Shown here: positions 44,271 through 52,584 of the stretch, piece by piece
Layout: the number at the start of each line of letters is the position of its first letter
Numbering within the stretch: position 1 is the first letter of the stretch
From: Thermodesulfovibrionales bacterium
GTDB taxonomy: Bacteria > Nitrospirota > Thermodesulfovibrionia > Thermodesulfovibrionales > Dissulfurispiraceae
Assembly (NCBI GenBank): GCA_020062545.1
Contig: JAGUWD010000009.1
Span: 145,291 to 209,290 of the forward strand
DNA length: 64,000 bases
Direction: 5' to 3'
The notes under the pieces: generated by a model
Databases searched by the model: none
What the model saw: only the letters and a program-made list of their open reading frames with translations
What the model was told of the DNA's origin: nothing
Position numbers and translations under genes: made by a program

Positions 44271-45913
44271 GGTTAGACCATAATCATAAGCTCTCTTTGA
44301 GAGAGTTTCCATATATAATCAGATGGAGGGACGACAGGTGCAAAAGGTGCGGCAGGTGCACTGCGGTATGCCCGGTAAAAGCCATTGAGGCCACTGTAAA
44401 GGTTCAGAGGATTGTGAAGTCCGAAGGACCTGTCCCTACACCAACAGCGGTTCGGAGCATTACCCATGTGGTTGAGCAGGTCACAGACATGGAGCGATAC
44501 TGCACAGGCTGCGGCACATGCACATTGGTCTGTCCCAATGAGGCAATCGAGCCCGAATTCAATCCACAGCACAAATTCCTCCATTACAAAAACAAGGGAG
44601 GAGACGGATACAAGAGGGGTGGAAGAAGAAATGACCCATCCATATCAACCCTCGACAGGCTAAAATTCACGAGGATCTCTATGCTCACAGACCCTGCCCT
44701 TGATGCAGGAAGACACGAGTTCCGCATAAGGTCTTATATCGGAAGGATTCTACCTCCGGAAAATCTGCCATTAAAGATATCAAACGGAAAACTTGTTGTG
44801 GATAAGGAGAGCATATTTATCCCGCCTGTGCGCGAGATATTCCCTATAATGATAGGGAGCATGTCTATTGGTGCATTGTCACCTCCCATGTGGGAAGGTC
44901 TTGCAATGGGCGTTACATACCTCAACGAGGTAGAAGGAATGCCTGTTGTGATGGCTTCGGGCGAGGGTGGAATGCCGCCGAGGCTTTTAAGATCAAAGTA
45001 TCTGAAGTATTTCATCATTCAGATTGCATCGGGATATTTCGGATGGGATGAAATAATACATGCGCTGCCTCATATGGTGGAAGACCCCGCAGCCATAGAG
45101 ATCAAGTATGGTCAGGGTGCAAAGCCAGGAGACGGCGGATTGTTGATGGCGCAGAAGGTTTTAAAGCTCATTGCAAAAATCAGAGGAGTGCCTCAGTTCG
45201 TAGACCTTGCATCGCCTCCGACACACCAGACAAAGTACTCCATAGAAGAGGCAGTTGCAAAGATGATACAGTCCATGTCAATGGCATGGGGCTTTAGAGT
45301 GCCTGTTTATCCGAAAATTTCTGGCACAAAGACAGCAAGGGCAGTATTGAACAACCTTGCAAGAAACCCTTATGCAGCAGCCTTAAGCATAGATGGAGAG
45401 GATGGCGGAACAGGGGCTGCATACAATGTGTCCATGGATAAGATGGGGCATCCAATAGCATCAAATCTCAGGGAGTGTTATCTCGACCTTGTAAAACAGG
45501 GCAAACAGAACGAGCTTCCATTGATAGCAGCAGGAGGCATCGGAAAGAAGGGAAATCTTGCTGCAAACGCCGCAGCACTCATAATGCTGGGTGCATCTGC
45601 AGTTTCTATCGGAAAATACATTATGCAGGCAGCAGCAGACTGTTTTGGAGACGAGTACAACCGCTGCAACCTCTGCAATACAGGCAAATGTCCGAGAGGC
45701 ATAACAACACAGGATCCAAAACTTTACAGAAGGCTGGATTCTGACAGGGTTGCAGAGAGGGTAGTAGAGGTCTTCAAGGCTGCCGATGTTGAATTGAGAA
45801 AGATATTCGCACCTATGGGAAGGAGCACAGAACTGCCCATAGGAATGTCTGACGGATTAAGCATAGACGATCAGGCAATAGCTGAGAGGTTGGGGATAAG
45901 TTATGCGTGCTAA
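44249..45913 (+). CDS. Glutamate synthase, FMN subunit with ferredoxin domain
   Basis: Two 4Fe-4S motifs near the N-terminus (CKRCGRCTAVCPVKA and CTGCGTCTLVCPNEA) precede the FMN-binding glutamate synthase barrel. The barrel has PIMIGSMSIGALSPPMWEGLA, KYGQGAKPGDGGLL, SIDGEDGGTGAAYNVSMDKMGHP and a Cys cluster CNLCNTGKCPRGI. It makes glutamate from 2-oxoglutarate and ammonia, taking electrons from ferredoxin or from the next subunit. At 554 residues it matches the archaeal-type central subunit. Confidence 0.93.
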   Translation: MEPASGIRLDHNHKLSLREFPYIIRWRDDRCKRCGRCTAVCPVKAIEATVKVQRIVKSEGPVPTPTAVRSITHVVEQVTDMERYCTGCGTCTLVCPNEAIEPEFNPQHKFLHYKNKGGDGYKRGGRRNDPSISTLDRLKFTRISMLTDPALDAGRHEFRIRSYIGRILPPENLPLKISNGKLVVDKESIFIPPVREIFPIMIGSMSIGALSPPMWEGLAMGVTYLNEVEGMPVVMASGEGGMPPRLLRSKYLKYFIIQIASGYFGWDEIIHALPHMVEDPAAIEIKYGQGAKPGDGGLLMAQKVLKLIAKIRGVPQFVDLASPPTHQTKYSIEEAVAKMIQSMSMAWGFRVPVYPKISGTKTARAVLNNLARNPYAAALSIDGEDGGTGAAYNVSMDKMGHPIASNLRECYLDLVKQGKQNELPLIAAGGIGKKGNLAANAAALIMLGASAVSIGKYIMQAAADCFGDEYNRCNLCNTGKCPRGITTQDPKLYRRLDSDRVAERVVEVFKAADVELRKIFAPMGRSTELPIGMSDGLSIDDQAIAERLGISYAC

Positions 45914-48332
45914 AAGACAGAAGTCAGAAGTCAGAAAACAAAAGACAGAAAAAAAGATAAATAAGTCAGAAGAGCAAATTCTTCAGATAAAGGGGAAGAC
46001 TGCCATCATTAAAGGCAATGTGAACGGCAACAGGGTGCCTTCCAGAATCCTTGAAGAACAGATACAGCATGCTGTTCAAGAAGGTGCAAGGGAGCTTCAT
46101 ATTATTGCTGACGGTCAACACGGCATCGGAGGCCGCATATGGCCCAGAATTAAGGATGATAAATGCGAAACAATAAAGATAACCGTTGAGGGCCCTGTTG
46201 GACAGAGGCTCGGAAGTATGGGCATGTTCGGCACCGAGATAATCGTAAAAAACAGCGTCTCTGACGATGTGGGATGGATTAACTGCGGTGCAAAGATAAC
46301 AGTACTTGGCGATGTAACCAATGGCGCATGGAATGCCGCTGCGCAGGGAATCCTCTATGTACAGGGAAGCGGTGGGGCAAGATGCGACACCATGACAAAA
46401 CAGAATCCGAGATTTGACCCTCCACAGTCATGGTATTTCAGAGATGTGGGCGATTCCTTTGCTGAATTCAAGGCAGGAGGGATTGCTGTTGTCTGCGGCG
46501 TAAATCCGAGGAATCCGAAAAATATCTTAGGCTACCGTCCATGCGTAGGAATGGTTGGAGGAACTATATATTTCAGGGGGCCGATTCAGGGTTATAGCGA
46601 AAAGGATGTGAAGCTCCTCGACTTAACAGAACAGGACTGGCAATGGCTCAAGACAAATATGAAACCATATCTCAAAGCCATTGACAGGATGGAATATTAT
46701 GACGAGCTTACAAAGTCGCCGGATGCATGGAAGAAATTAATCGCATATACACCCCAGGAAAAGAGGGCAAGAAAATGGTTCAAGATGTCCACCTCCGAAT
46801 TCAGAAAGAACATGTGGGAAAAAGAGGTAGGACAGGGAGGAATATTTGCTGAATATCTTGATCACGAACTCACATTACTTCCATATATAACAACAGGAAA
46901 AGACAAAAGGAACAAACCAGTATGGGCAAATGAAAAGTATGCGCCACCGTGTGCATATGCTTGCCCAACACATATACCTTCTCACAAAAGGGCTTCTTTA
47001 ATCAGACAGGGCAAACTCAATGAGGCGCTGGAATTGGTATTGCAATACAGTCCTCTGCCAGCAACGGTTTGCGGAGAGATATGCCCCAATCTCTGCATGC
47101 AGGCATGTACAAGGGCGCATCTTGACAAGCCTCTTGATATAGACAGAATGGGCAGCCTTGCACTTGACCTTCCTGCTCCTAAAAAAGCTGACCCGACAGG
47201 ACACAGGATAGCAGTCATTGGCGGAGGTCCTGCAGGCATGAGCGCTGCATGGCAGCTTACACTGAAAGGACATACCATTGACCTTTACGAAGCAGGCGAT
47301 AAATTGGGCGGAAAGATAGAACAGTGCATTCCGAGGGAGAGGCTTCCGCACCAGATACTCGAAAAAGAGGTTTCGAGGTTTAAAGAGCTTGGAATAAACG
47401 TCCATCTGAATACAAAAGTTGACAAGAAAAAATTCGATGAAATATACAAAGACCACGAGGTGGTTATCCTTGCCATAGGTGCCCATCAGCCGAGGAAGAT
47501 AACATTCCCAGGCTCCGAGGATATAGTTTCAGCATACGATTTCTTGAAAGACATAAATCTCGGGAAACATCCTGACCTGAAAGGCAAGAAGGTTGTCGTA
47601 ATCGGTGCAGGAAATGTGGGAATGGATGTATGCTCTGAGGCATTCAATTGCGGTGCTGAATCTGTCACAGCCATTGACATTCAAAGACCTGCTGCATTCG
47701 GTACAGAAATGGAAATCGCAAAGGCAAAGGGAACGCAGATTATATGGCCGAAGATAACCGAGAGGTACGATAGGAGTGAGAAAAGGCTTTACTTCAAAGA
47801 TGGCTCATCGATGGATGCAGATTTTGTGGTAATGTCCATAGGCGATGTACCGCAAATTGATTTCCTGCCGCCGAGTATACATGCAGAAAGAGGCTGGATT
47901 GTAGTTAATGAAAATTACCAGACATCCGATGTAAAGGTATATGCAATAGGTGATGCCACAGGTCTCGGACTCATAACACATGCAATAGGTCACGGAAGGG
48001 TTGTAGCAGAAAATATCCATTATCTCATCAGCCATGCACCAAGGCAGCCTGAGATCAAACAGGTTATTCCTTATGAAAAAATAAAGACTGAGTATTATGA
48101 TGTATGCCGCGGAGACTTACCCATAGAGCAGGAGGCTAACAGGTGCATGTCATGCGCCACATGCCGCGACTGTCATATGTGCGAGGCAACATGCTACTGG
48201 GGTGCAATAAGCAGAGTCGAACATAAGGACGGTTCATTCGAATACGTTGTAGATGATAATTTGTGCATCGGCTGCGGCTTCTGCGCAGGCATCTGCCCAT
48301 GCGGCATATGGGAGATGGTAGAAAACGTATAA
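45903..48332 (+). CDS. GXGXG-GltD fusion subunit of glutamate synthase
   Basis: The first about 280 residues are a GXGXG beta-helix domain (GQHGIGGRIWPRIKDD, GTEIIVKNSVSDDVGW, YVQGSGGARCDTM), normally the C-terminal part of GltB. The rest is a GltD-like oxidoreductase: an N-terminal 4Fe-4S domain (CAYACPTHIP, CGEICPNLCMQACT), FAD motif (VIGGGPAGMSAAWQL), NAD(P)H motif (VVIGAGNVGMDVCSE) and C-terminal ferredoxin cysteines (CRDCHMCEATC, CIGCGFCAGICPCG). The first about 20 residues derive from a word repeat. Third gene of the operon, overlapping the second by 11 bp. Confidence 0.9.
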   Translation: MRAKRQKSEVRKQKTEKKINKSEEQILQIKGKTAIIKGNVNGNRVPSRILEEQIQHAVQEGARELHIIADGQHGIGGRIWPRIKDDKCETIKITVEGPVGQRLGSMGMFGTEIIVKNSVSDDVGWINCGAKITVLGDVTNGAWNAAAQGILYVQGSGGARCDTMTKQNPRFDPPQSWYFRDVGDSFAEFKAGGIAVVCGVNPRNPKNILGYRPCVGMVGGTIYFRGPIQGYSEKDVKLLDLTEQDWQWLKTNMKPYLKAIDRMEYYDELTKSPDAWKKLIAYTPQEKRARKWFKMSTSEFRKNMWEKEVGQGGIFAEYLDHELTLLPYITTGKDKRNKPVWANEKYAPPCAYACPTHIPSHKRASLIRQGKLNEALELVLQYSPLPATVCGEICPNLCMQACTRAHLDKPLDIDRMGSLALDLPAPKKADPTGHRIAVIGGGPAGMSAAWQLTLKGHTIDLYEAGDKLGGKIEQCIPRERLPHQILEKEVSRFKELGINVHLNTKVDKKKFDEIYKDHEVVILAIGAHQPRKITFPGSEDIVSAYDFLKDINLGKHPDLKGKKVVVIGAGNVGMDVCSEAFNCGAESVTAIDIQRPAAFGTEMEIAKAKGTQIIWPKITERYDRSEKRLYFKDGSSMDADFVVMSIGDVPQIDFLPPSIHAERGWIVVNENYQTSDVKVYAIGDATGLGLITHAIGHGRVVAENIHYLISHAPRQPEIKQVIPYEKIKTEYYDVCRGDLPIEQEANRCMSCATCRDCHMCEATCYWGAISRVEHKDGSFEYVVDDNLCIGCGFCAGICPCGIWEMVENV
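45914..45950. repeat. Period-7 word repeat at the 5' end of the fusion gene
   Basis: GACAGAA, GTCAGAA, GTCAGAA and related words with 7-bp steps encode the basic N-terminus (KRQKSEVRKQKTEKK). Confidence 0.75.
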
Positions 48333-48346
48333 CAATAAAATCCCTT

Positions 48347-48384
48347 AAAAGAGCGGTTGGCCAAAATGCTGACCGCTCTTTTTT
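48347..48384 (+). terminator. Rho-independent terminator of the glutamate synthase operon
   Basis: AAAAGAGCGGT (48347-48357) pairs with ACCGCTCTTTT (48372-48382) across a 14-nt loop, followed by a T-run. It lies 15 bp after the operon stop. Confidence 0.9.
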
Positions 48385-48406
48385 GTTTATGGTATTATAT
48401 AGCTTT

Positions 48407-48480
48407 CGGGGCGTAGCGCAGCCTGGTAGCGCACACGGTTCGGGACCGTGGTGTCGGAGGTTCAAATCCTCTCGCCCCGA
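48407..48480 (+). tRNA. tRNA-Pro (CGG)
   Basis: A 74-nt cloverleaf: acceptor CGGGGCG/CGCCCCG with discriminator A, D-arm around AGCGCAGCCTGGTAGCGC, and anticodon stem ACGGT/ACCGT-type with loop TTCGGGA (anticodon CGG). The T-arm is GGAGGTTCAAATCCTC. CCA is not encoded. It lies 22 bp after the operon terminator. Confidence 0.95.
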
Positions 48481-48498
48481 TAATTTTTTTGAAATCAT

Positions 48499-48768
48499 AT
48501 GCCGAATTTTATCAAAAGACTTATTGCCAGCAACAGGGAATTTATCCTGAACGAGGTTGTGGAAGTCAGAGGACTCATGCAACTCCTGATGAAACCCCAG
48601 AATACAGGACAGGAATGGACTCGTGAGGAAAAAAAAGAGATCAAGACACATCTCAAAAACATATCCAGGGTAGTTCCTGCCATGATTATCTTCTTGCTTC
48701 CAGGAGGCTCATTGCTTCTTCCCTTTCTCGCAGGAGTGCTTGACAGGAGAAAAGAGAAAAGGATATGA
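48499..48768 (+). CDS. Short LETM1-like protein
   Basis: The 89-residue protein ends with EWTREEKKEIKTHLKNISRVVPAMII then FLLPGGSLLLPFLAGVL, very like the short bacterial LETM1-domain proteins with the conserved PGG-LLLP membrane-associated segment. Bacterial members are uncharacterised; the eukaryotic ones are mitochondrial and affect ion exchange and ribosome association. There is no clear Shine-Dalgarno sequence. It starts 18 bp after tRNA-Pro and is followed after 1 bp by the SLOG gene. Confidence 0.65.
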   Translation: MPNFIKRLIASNREFILNEVVEVRGLMQLLMKPQNTGQEWTREEKKEIKTHLKNISRVVPAMIIFLLPGGSLLLPFLAGVLDRRKEKRI

Positions 48769-48769
48769 A

Positions 48770-49231
48770 ATGCAAAAAAAAATAATAGCTGTCATAGGCG
48801 CAGGCAATGCAGACGAAAATACCTTGAAAATTGCTAAAGAAGTAGGAAAGCTCATAGCAAAGAGAAATGCCATTCTAATCTGCGGTGGTCTTGGCGGTGT
48901 GATGGAGGCTGCTGCAAAAGGCGCAAAATCCGAAGGCGGAATGACAGTTGGAATACTGCCGCAAAGCCATAGAGAAGACGCCAATCCTTATATTGATGCG
49001 CCTGTCGCCACTGGATTTGGTGAAGGGAGAAATGTTATCATAGTTCGTTCAGCAGATGCCTTGATTGCTGTTGGCGGAGAATACGGCACGCTCTCGGAAA
49101 TAGCCCTCGGATTGAAAACAGGAAAGCCTGTAATAGGCATAAACACCTGGGACATAAAAGGCATCATAAAAGCAGACAATGCTGAAGACGCAGTAGATAA
49201 GGTTTTTGAGATTTTAACTCTTAACTCATAA
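48770..49231 (+). CDS. SLOG/LOG-like nucleotide-binding protein (TIGR00725 type)
   Basis: The 153-residue protein has the Rossmann-like SLOG fold with IAVIGAGNADENT, ILICGGLGGVMEAAAKGAKSEGG, TVGILPQSH, and ADALIAVGGEYGTLSEIALGLKTGKPVIGI. LOG relatives release ribose-5-phosphate from nucleotides, but this TIGR00725-like branch lacks the full PGGxGTxxE and may only bind ligands. The start at 48770 is 2 bp after the LETM1-like stop; a TTG at 48740 is less likely. The last residues (LTLNS) come from a word repeat. Confidence 0.82.
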   Translation: MQKKIIAVIGAGNADENTLKIAKEVGKLIAKRNAILICGGLGGVMEAAAKGAKSEGGMTVGILPQSHREDANPYIDAPVATGFGEGRNVIIVRSADALIAVGGEYGTLSEIALGLKTGKPVIGINTWDIKGIIKADNAEDAVDKVFEILTLNS

Positions 49232-49246
49232 CTTTGAACTCTTAAT
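49216..49246. repeat. Period-7 word repeat at the SLOG gene end
   Basis: AACTCTT, AACTCAT, AACTTTG, AACTCTT words run across the stop codon up to tRNA-Arg. Confidence 0.75.
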
Positions 49247-49255
49247 TGTTTTATA

Positions 49256-49329
49256 GCCCCCTTAGCTCAGTAGGATAGAGCACAGGTTTCCTAAACCTGG
49301 TGCCGCAGGTTCGACTCCTGCAGGGGGCA
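49256..49329 (+). tRNA. tRNA-Arg (CCT), integration target
   Basis: A 74-nt cloverleaf with acceptor GCCCCCT/AGGGGGC and discriminator A, and D-arm AGCTCAGTAGGATAGAGC. The anticodon stem CAGGT/ACCTG carries loop TTCCTAA (anticodon CCT), and the T-arm is GCAGGTTCGACTCCTGC. Its 3' half from the anticodon loop onward is repeated at 54008, marking it as the attachment site of an integrated element that leaves the tRNA intact. Confidence 0.96.
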
Positions 49330-49332
49330 CTT
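49288..49332. other. attL of the integrated element
   Basis: A 45-bp direct repeat identical to 54008-54052. It begins at the anticodon loop of tRNA-Arg and ends 3 bp past the tRNA. Insertion regenerates a complete tRNA at this end. Confidence 0.93.
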
Positions 49333-49336
49333 AAAT

Positions 49337-50401
49337 TCAAGGACTTACAGCAATCTGTTGAGACGCATTCTCTTCAAGTGTAGCAAAATTGTAGCAATTA
49401 TCCAGAACATTGATACCCATCCTTAAACTCTCGGTGTAATGATGGGCATAATGGTTTGCTGTTGTAGATATTTCCTTATGACCTAAAAGCTTGCTGACTG
49501 TGTAAATATCTACACCGTTCTGAATAAGCCTTGTTGCAAAGGTATGCCTAAGATCATGAAAACGGAAATCCTGAATGCCCGCCTCTTTGACAGCCTTAAT
49601 GAACGCCCCTTTAAGCTTTCCGGCATCAATTCTGTTACCAGCAGTATTGTAGAAAACATAACCGGATATTGCCTTTACCCTTGCCAACTTCTTCAACAAT
49701 TCAAGAGTAGTATTGTTAATAGGTATGGTTCTACTTTTCAGGGTCTTGCTTCTTGTTGTGGTAAGGGTCTTCCTGGAAAAATCAACATGAGACCATTGAA
49801 GGTTCAATATTTCCTCTTGGCTCAATCCGGTATTAAGGGCAAAAATGACAATATCCTTGAGCTGTCCATATAGTTTGCTTTCAGTTGCTCTCAAAAGAAG
49901 CGGTTCTTCATCAGAGCTTAACCACCGCTCAACCTTGCGTGATTTAAGCTTGATTCTTTTGGCTTCAGATACAGGATTACCTTTGCACCATTTGACAATG
50001 TTAAAGGCATGGCTAAGCAACCTAACCTCATTCAGGATTGTTGAGTGCGCTGCATCTTCAGAAAGTCTTTTTTGTTTGTAGTCATCAACCGCATCAGGAG
50101 TTATTTTATCAAGCGTCCAGCCAGTAAAAAACTCTGCAAGATGAGGAAGCGCACTCTTTTTTCTGCTCAAGGTAGAATCTTTGACATTAATCTTTGTGAA
50201 ATAAACTTCCATCATCTCACCAAAGGTTTTGGATTTTGCCTTAACATTGTCAAACCATCTGCCCTCGATAACTTCGGTCTTTGCCTTTGCATAAATTGCC
50301 TCTGCAAGCCTTTTGCTATCAGTCTTTGTTGATACTTGTATCCTTTTACCATTCTGCATTGTTGTAAACCAGTAAATTTTACCTCTCCGGTAAAGCCCCA
50401 T
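49337..50401 (-). CDS. int: Tyrosine-type integrase with altered first catalytic arginine
   Basis: The 354-residue phage-type integrase has an N-terminal AP2-like arm-binding region (YRRGKIYWFTTMQNGKRIQVST), a core-binding SAM-like domain (about 65-155) and a catalytic domain. Lys (KTLKSRTIPI), HDLRHTFATRL (HxxR), LGHKEIST and the Tyr in NHYAHH are present. The first catalytic Arg, normally TGLRxxEI, is Ser here (NTGLSQEEIL). The gene ends 4 bp from attL. Activity may be impaired or compensated. Confidence 0.9.
   Translation of the reverse strand: MGLYRRGKIYWFTTMQNGKRIQVSTKTDSKRLAEAIYAKAKTEVIEGRWFDNVKAKSKTFGEMMEVYFTKINVKDSTLSRKKSALPHLAEFFTGWTLDKITPDAVDDYKQKRLSEDAAHSTILNEVRLLSHAFNIVKWCKGNPVSEAKRIKLKSRKVERWLSSDEEPLLLRATESKLYGQLKDIVIFALNTGLSQEEILNLQWSHVDFSRKTLTTTRSKTLKSRTIPINNTTLELLKKLARVKAISGYVFYNTAGNRIDAGKLKGAFIKAVKEAGIQDFRFHDLRHTFATRLIQNGVDIYTVSKLLGHKEISTTANHYAHHYTESLRMGINVLDNCYNFATLEENASQQIAVSP
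49379..49400. promoter_or_regulatory. Left arm-type integrase sites
   Basis: Two adjacent 11-bp units, TGTAGCAAAAT and TGTAGCAATTA, lie 47 bp inside attL, within the 3' end of int. Matching units occur at the right end (53848). The pattern fits integrase arm-binding sites. Confidence 0.6.
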
Positions 50402-50404
50402 ATT

Positions 50405-50635
50405 TTATCTGCCTCCTTTCTTGGGGCTACTGGTAACGGATTTGGTAAAAGGATTATAACCTGACCGAGCCTGTCTTTTACAAGAAGAAATCCATTGGTT
50501 TATATCCTCAATATCAAACCTTAATGCACCGTTAAGCTTTATACAGGGTATCTGCCCTAATTCAGTCCATTGATAAATCGTAGAAGGCTTTATATTGAGC
50601 ATTTGGGCTATTGCCTTTATATCAAGCAGCTTCAT
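50405..50635 (-). CDS. Excisionase-like helix-turn-helix protein
   Basis: About 76 residues from the ATG at 50635 (GGGGGAG upstream). The sequence MKLLDIKAIAQMLNIKPST followed by IYQWTELGQIPCIKLNGALRFDIEDINQWI is the MerR-like HTH_17 fold of excisionases and AlpA-like regulators. It overlaps the upstream gene by 14 bp and lies 3 bp before int, the usual xis-int order, so it probably controls excision direction. Confidence 0.83.
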   Translation of the reverse strand: MKLLDIKAIAQMLNIKPSTIYQWTELGQIPCIKLNGALRFDIEDINQWISSCKRQARSGYNPFTKSVTSSPKKGGR

Positions 50636-51797
50636 TGTCTCCCCCTTCACCGTCATCATAAAAGGCATACTTTTTTTTCTTTTCATAGAGAAGATCATTG
50701 AAATGCTTCCCCTTGCGTTTTAGATGCTTACTGCCCTTGATGTTTATTTCTCTGACCGATTCTTCAAAGTTGTTTTTGCCGGACAAAGCCCCCACAGATG
50801 AGATCAACCCTATTGCCTGAGGTATAAGAACTTCCGCCTTTACCTCTTTTATCCTTTCCCTTTCTACCCCGACAATATTGCCGAATCTGCTTAATGCCTT
50901 TTGAACAGTTATCCAGAATGGATCTAAAGGCCATCTCGTTTTATTGCTGTCATTATTGTTTTTTACCCTGAGGGTGAACCATTCCTGCGTGAGATACCGC
51001 CACATATCAGGGATGGTATCTCTGAGGTCTTTGAATGACTCGATCTGAAAATCTTTGAGCATCTTTCTTCCCAAATGATACTCAACCCTAAAAACAGGGG
51101 CTCCGCCATCCCATCTTTTTTTGAGCCATAAATCATAAAACCAGAACTTATGGCTTGTTTTGATTTCTTTTGCCTTGTTGTAGATGATAAGTTTCAGAGG
51201 CGAGGAGCCAAATTCATATCCCGTGATCTCTTTGCCATATGAGAAAACCTCGTATCTTTCACGTTTCTTTCTGCTTTTGGTTACGATGTTTTCAAAGACA
51301 ATATCAGGCTGCCCCTGAATATCCAGAGTAAGATGCACCACAGATACGATCTCCGCTGAGATAAATGCCCATGTCTTTATCCATTCGGTTATAAGCAGAT
51401 AAGCATCAATATAGCCTCTCCAGAGGAATTGGCTTCTGAATTCAACAAGAATCTCCGGGAATTTGCCGTTTGAAGGCCTCAGAGCTATCTTGACTGTAAT
51501 GTCCTCCATGACTAACACGTAAGTATAAGGAGGTTTTCCGGCAGGCCTTAATGTAAATTCTTTGCTTTTAAACTTTACAGGTATGCCTGCGGTTTTGAAT
51601 ATTGTTGACTTGGCTCTTTCCTTGTTCTCTGACAGCATTTTCCAGTCATCTTCGGACAAGTTGAATTCGCTTACATAAAATCCCATAACAAGAGTATCAA
51701 TTCCATTGATTAACGGTTTGTAAATAGAGCCTCCCTTGTTAAACTGTGAAGGGGAGGCTTCCGGCCTTTCCTGATTGTTTGACGCATGTATTTTCAT
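50622..51797 (-). CDS. Candidate rolling-circle replication initiator
   Basis: The 391-residue protein resembles the Rep_trans/replication-initiation-factor group of small plasmids and integrative elements: an N-terminal TLVMGFYVSEFNL segment, a central VVHLTLDIQG and SPLKLIIYNKAKEI, and FRVEYHLGRKMLKDFQI. The catalytic Tyr cannot be assigned with certainty. A Lys-rich C-terminus follows. It is the first gene of the leftward rep-xis-int operon, and a long hairpin lies 146 bp upstream as a possible nick site. Confidence 0.6.
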   Translation of the reverse strand: MKIHASNNQERPEASPSQFNKGGSIYKPLINGIDTLVMGFYVSEFNLSEDDWKMLSENKERAKSTIFKTAGIPVKFKSKEFTLRPAGKPPYTYVLVMEDITVKIALRPSNGKFPEILVEFRSQFLWRGYIDAYLLITEWIKTWAFISAEIVSVVHLTLDIQGQPDIVFENIVTKSRKKRERYEVFSYGKEITGYEFGSSPLKLIIYNKAKEIKTSHKFWFYDLWLKKRWDGGAPVFRVEYHLGRKMLKDFQIESFKDLRDTIPDMWRYLTQEWFTLRVKNNNDSNKTRWPLDPFWITVQKALSRFGNIVGVERERIKEVKAEVLIPQAIGLISSVGALSGKNNFEESVREINIKGSKHLKRKGKHFNDLLYEKKKKYAFYDDGEGGDNEAA

Positions 51798-51942
51798 TGT
51801 TTGTTTCTCCTTTTAAGTGGCTTGTTTTAAGTTGTTGCCCCTGCGTTAGCTTGCCCCACCTACGCTCACTTGTGGCAGTGCGAGAATACGCATTACAGGT
51901 GTATATGCAGAGCAGAGTATAAATTTTTTCCGCTCCAGTATC

Positions 51943-51994
51943 CCTTGTGTTTAGCGCCCCGCGACAACAGTCATCGGTGCGCTAAACCACAAGG
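51943..51994. other. Long hairpin, candidate replication origin
   Basis: CCTTGTGTTTAGCGC pairs with GCGCTAAACCACAAGG with one bulged base, around a 21-nt loop. It lies upstream of the candidate Rep gene, where rolling-circle origins often sit. Confidence 0.5.
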
Positions 51995-52417
51995 TGTCCT
52001 TACATAACATAAAAAGCCGAGATCAAACTGATGCAAAAATAGTTGCTCAGCTTTTTACAAACTTTTCAAAAATTAATTAATCGCTAAATTTTTTAACGGT
52101 ATTTTTTATTCGCGTTTAGATATTTTTAAATTTTTCTTTACTTTTCTTGCTTTATTTTCTTAAATGTTGGTTAGCTATAGATTGATATTAAAATTTTTGA
52201 TTGATTTTTTTGCTTTATATTTGGTTGGTTATTTTTTCACATGTTTTTTCATATTTTTTTCATCGCATAAAATTTAATCATTGCCAGCATTTCATGGATA
52301 CAACTTCTATCAAGTTCCTATGTCATTTAACTGTACCCGATAATATTTACCTCCTTTTCTTGAATTTCCGCTGAGCCTAATATTCCTGCCAAGCTGTATT
52401 TTTACCTCCTTGCATAA

Positions 52418-52446
52418 AGGATATAAATTTTACATAATATTGTCAA
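52418..52446 (-). promoter_or_regulatory. Leftward promoter of the element
   Basis: Perfect TTGACA (52441-52446) and TATCCT (52418-52423) 17 bp apart on the minus strand, reading toward rep-xis-int with a leader of about 600 nt. Confidence 0.6.
52427..52442. repeat. Operator-like direct repeat, copy 1
   Basis: ATTTTACATAATATTG lies inside the leftward promoter, between -35 and -10. It is identical to the copy at 52510. Confidence 0.5.
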
Positions 52447-52509
52447 GCATTTTTTTAATATTTTTTAAGGCTGTGAAATCAAAGGTTTGTAGATGAGGCA
52501 GAAAATAGT

Positions 52510-52525
52510 ATTTTACATAATATTG
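52510..52525. repeat. Operator-like direct repeat, copy 2
   Basis: Identical 16-bp copy of 52427-52442, placed 60 bp before the toxin -10. One repressor could control both directions. Confidence 0.5.
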
Positions 52526-52584
52526 GAAACGATAGAAGGAAATCCATCCTATCACAAAATACCTGCTATCATGTATAATTTAAA

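Larger units (their letters stand above)
51798..52584. other. Gene-less control region of the element
   Basis: 787 bp with no convincing gene. It holds a long hairpin (51943-51994), a very AT-rich tract (about 52040-52290) and two RBS-like GGAGG sites on the minus strand near 52350 and 52406 that are not followed by ORFs longer than about 22 codons. A leftward promoter and a duplicated 16-bp operator-like motif lie at the right. An origin function is likely but inferred. Confidence 0.5.

Noticed and set aside
51943..51994. Possible integron attC site
   Set aside because: The arms read GTTTAGC ... GCTAAAC, the reverse of the RYYYAAC ... GTTRRRY order, and there is no integron integrase or cassette array.
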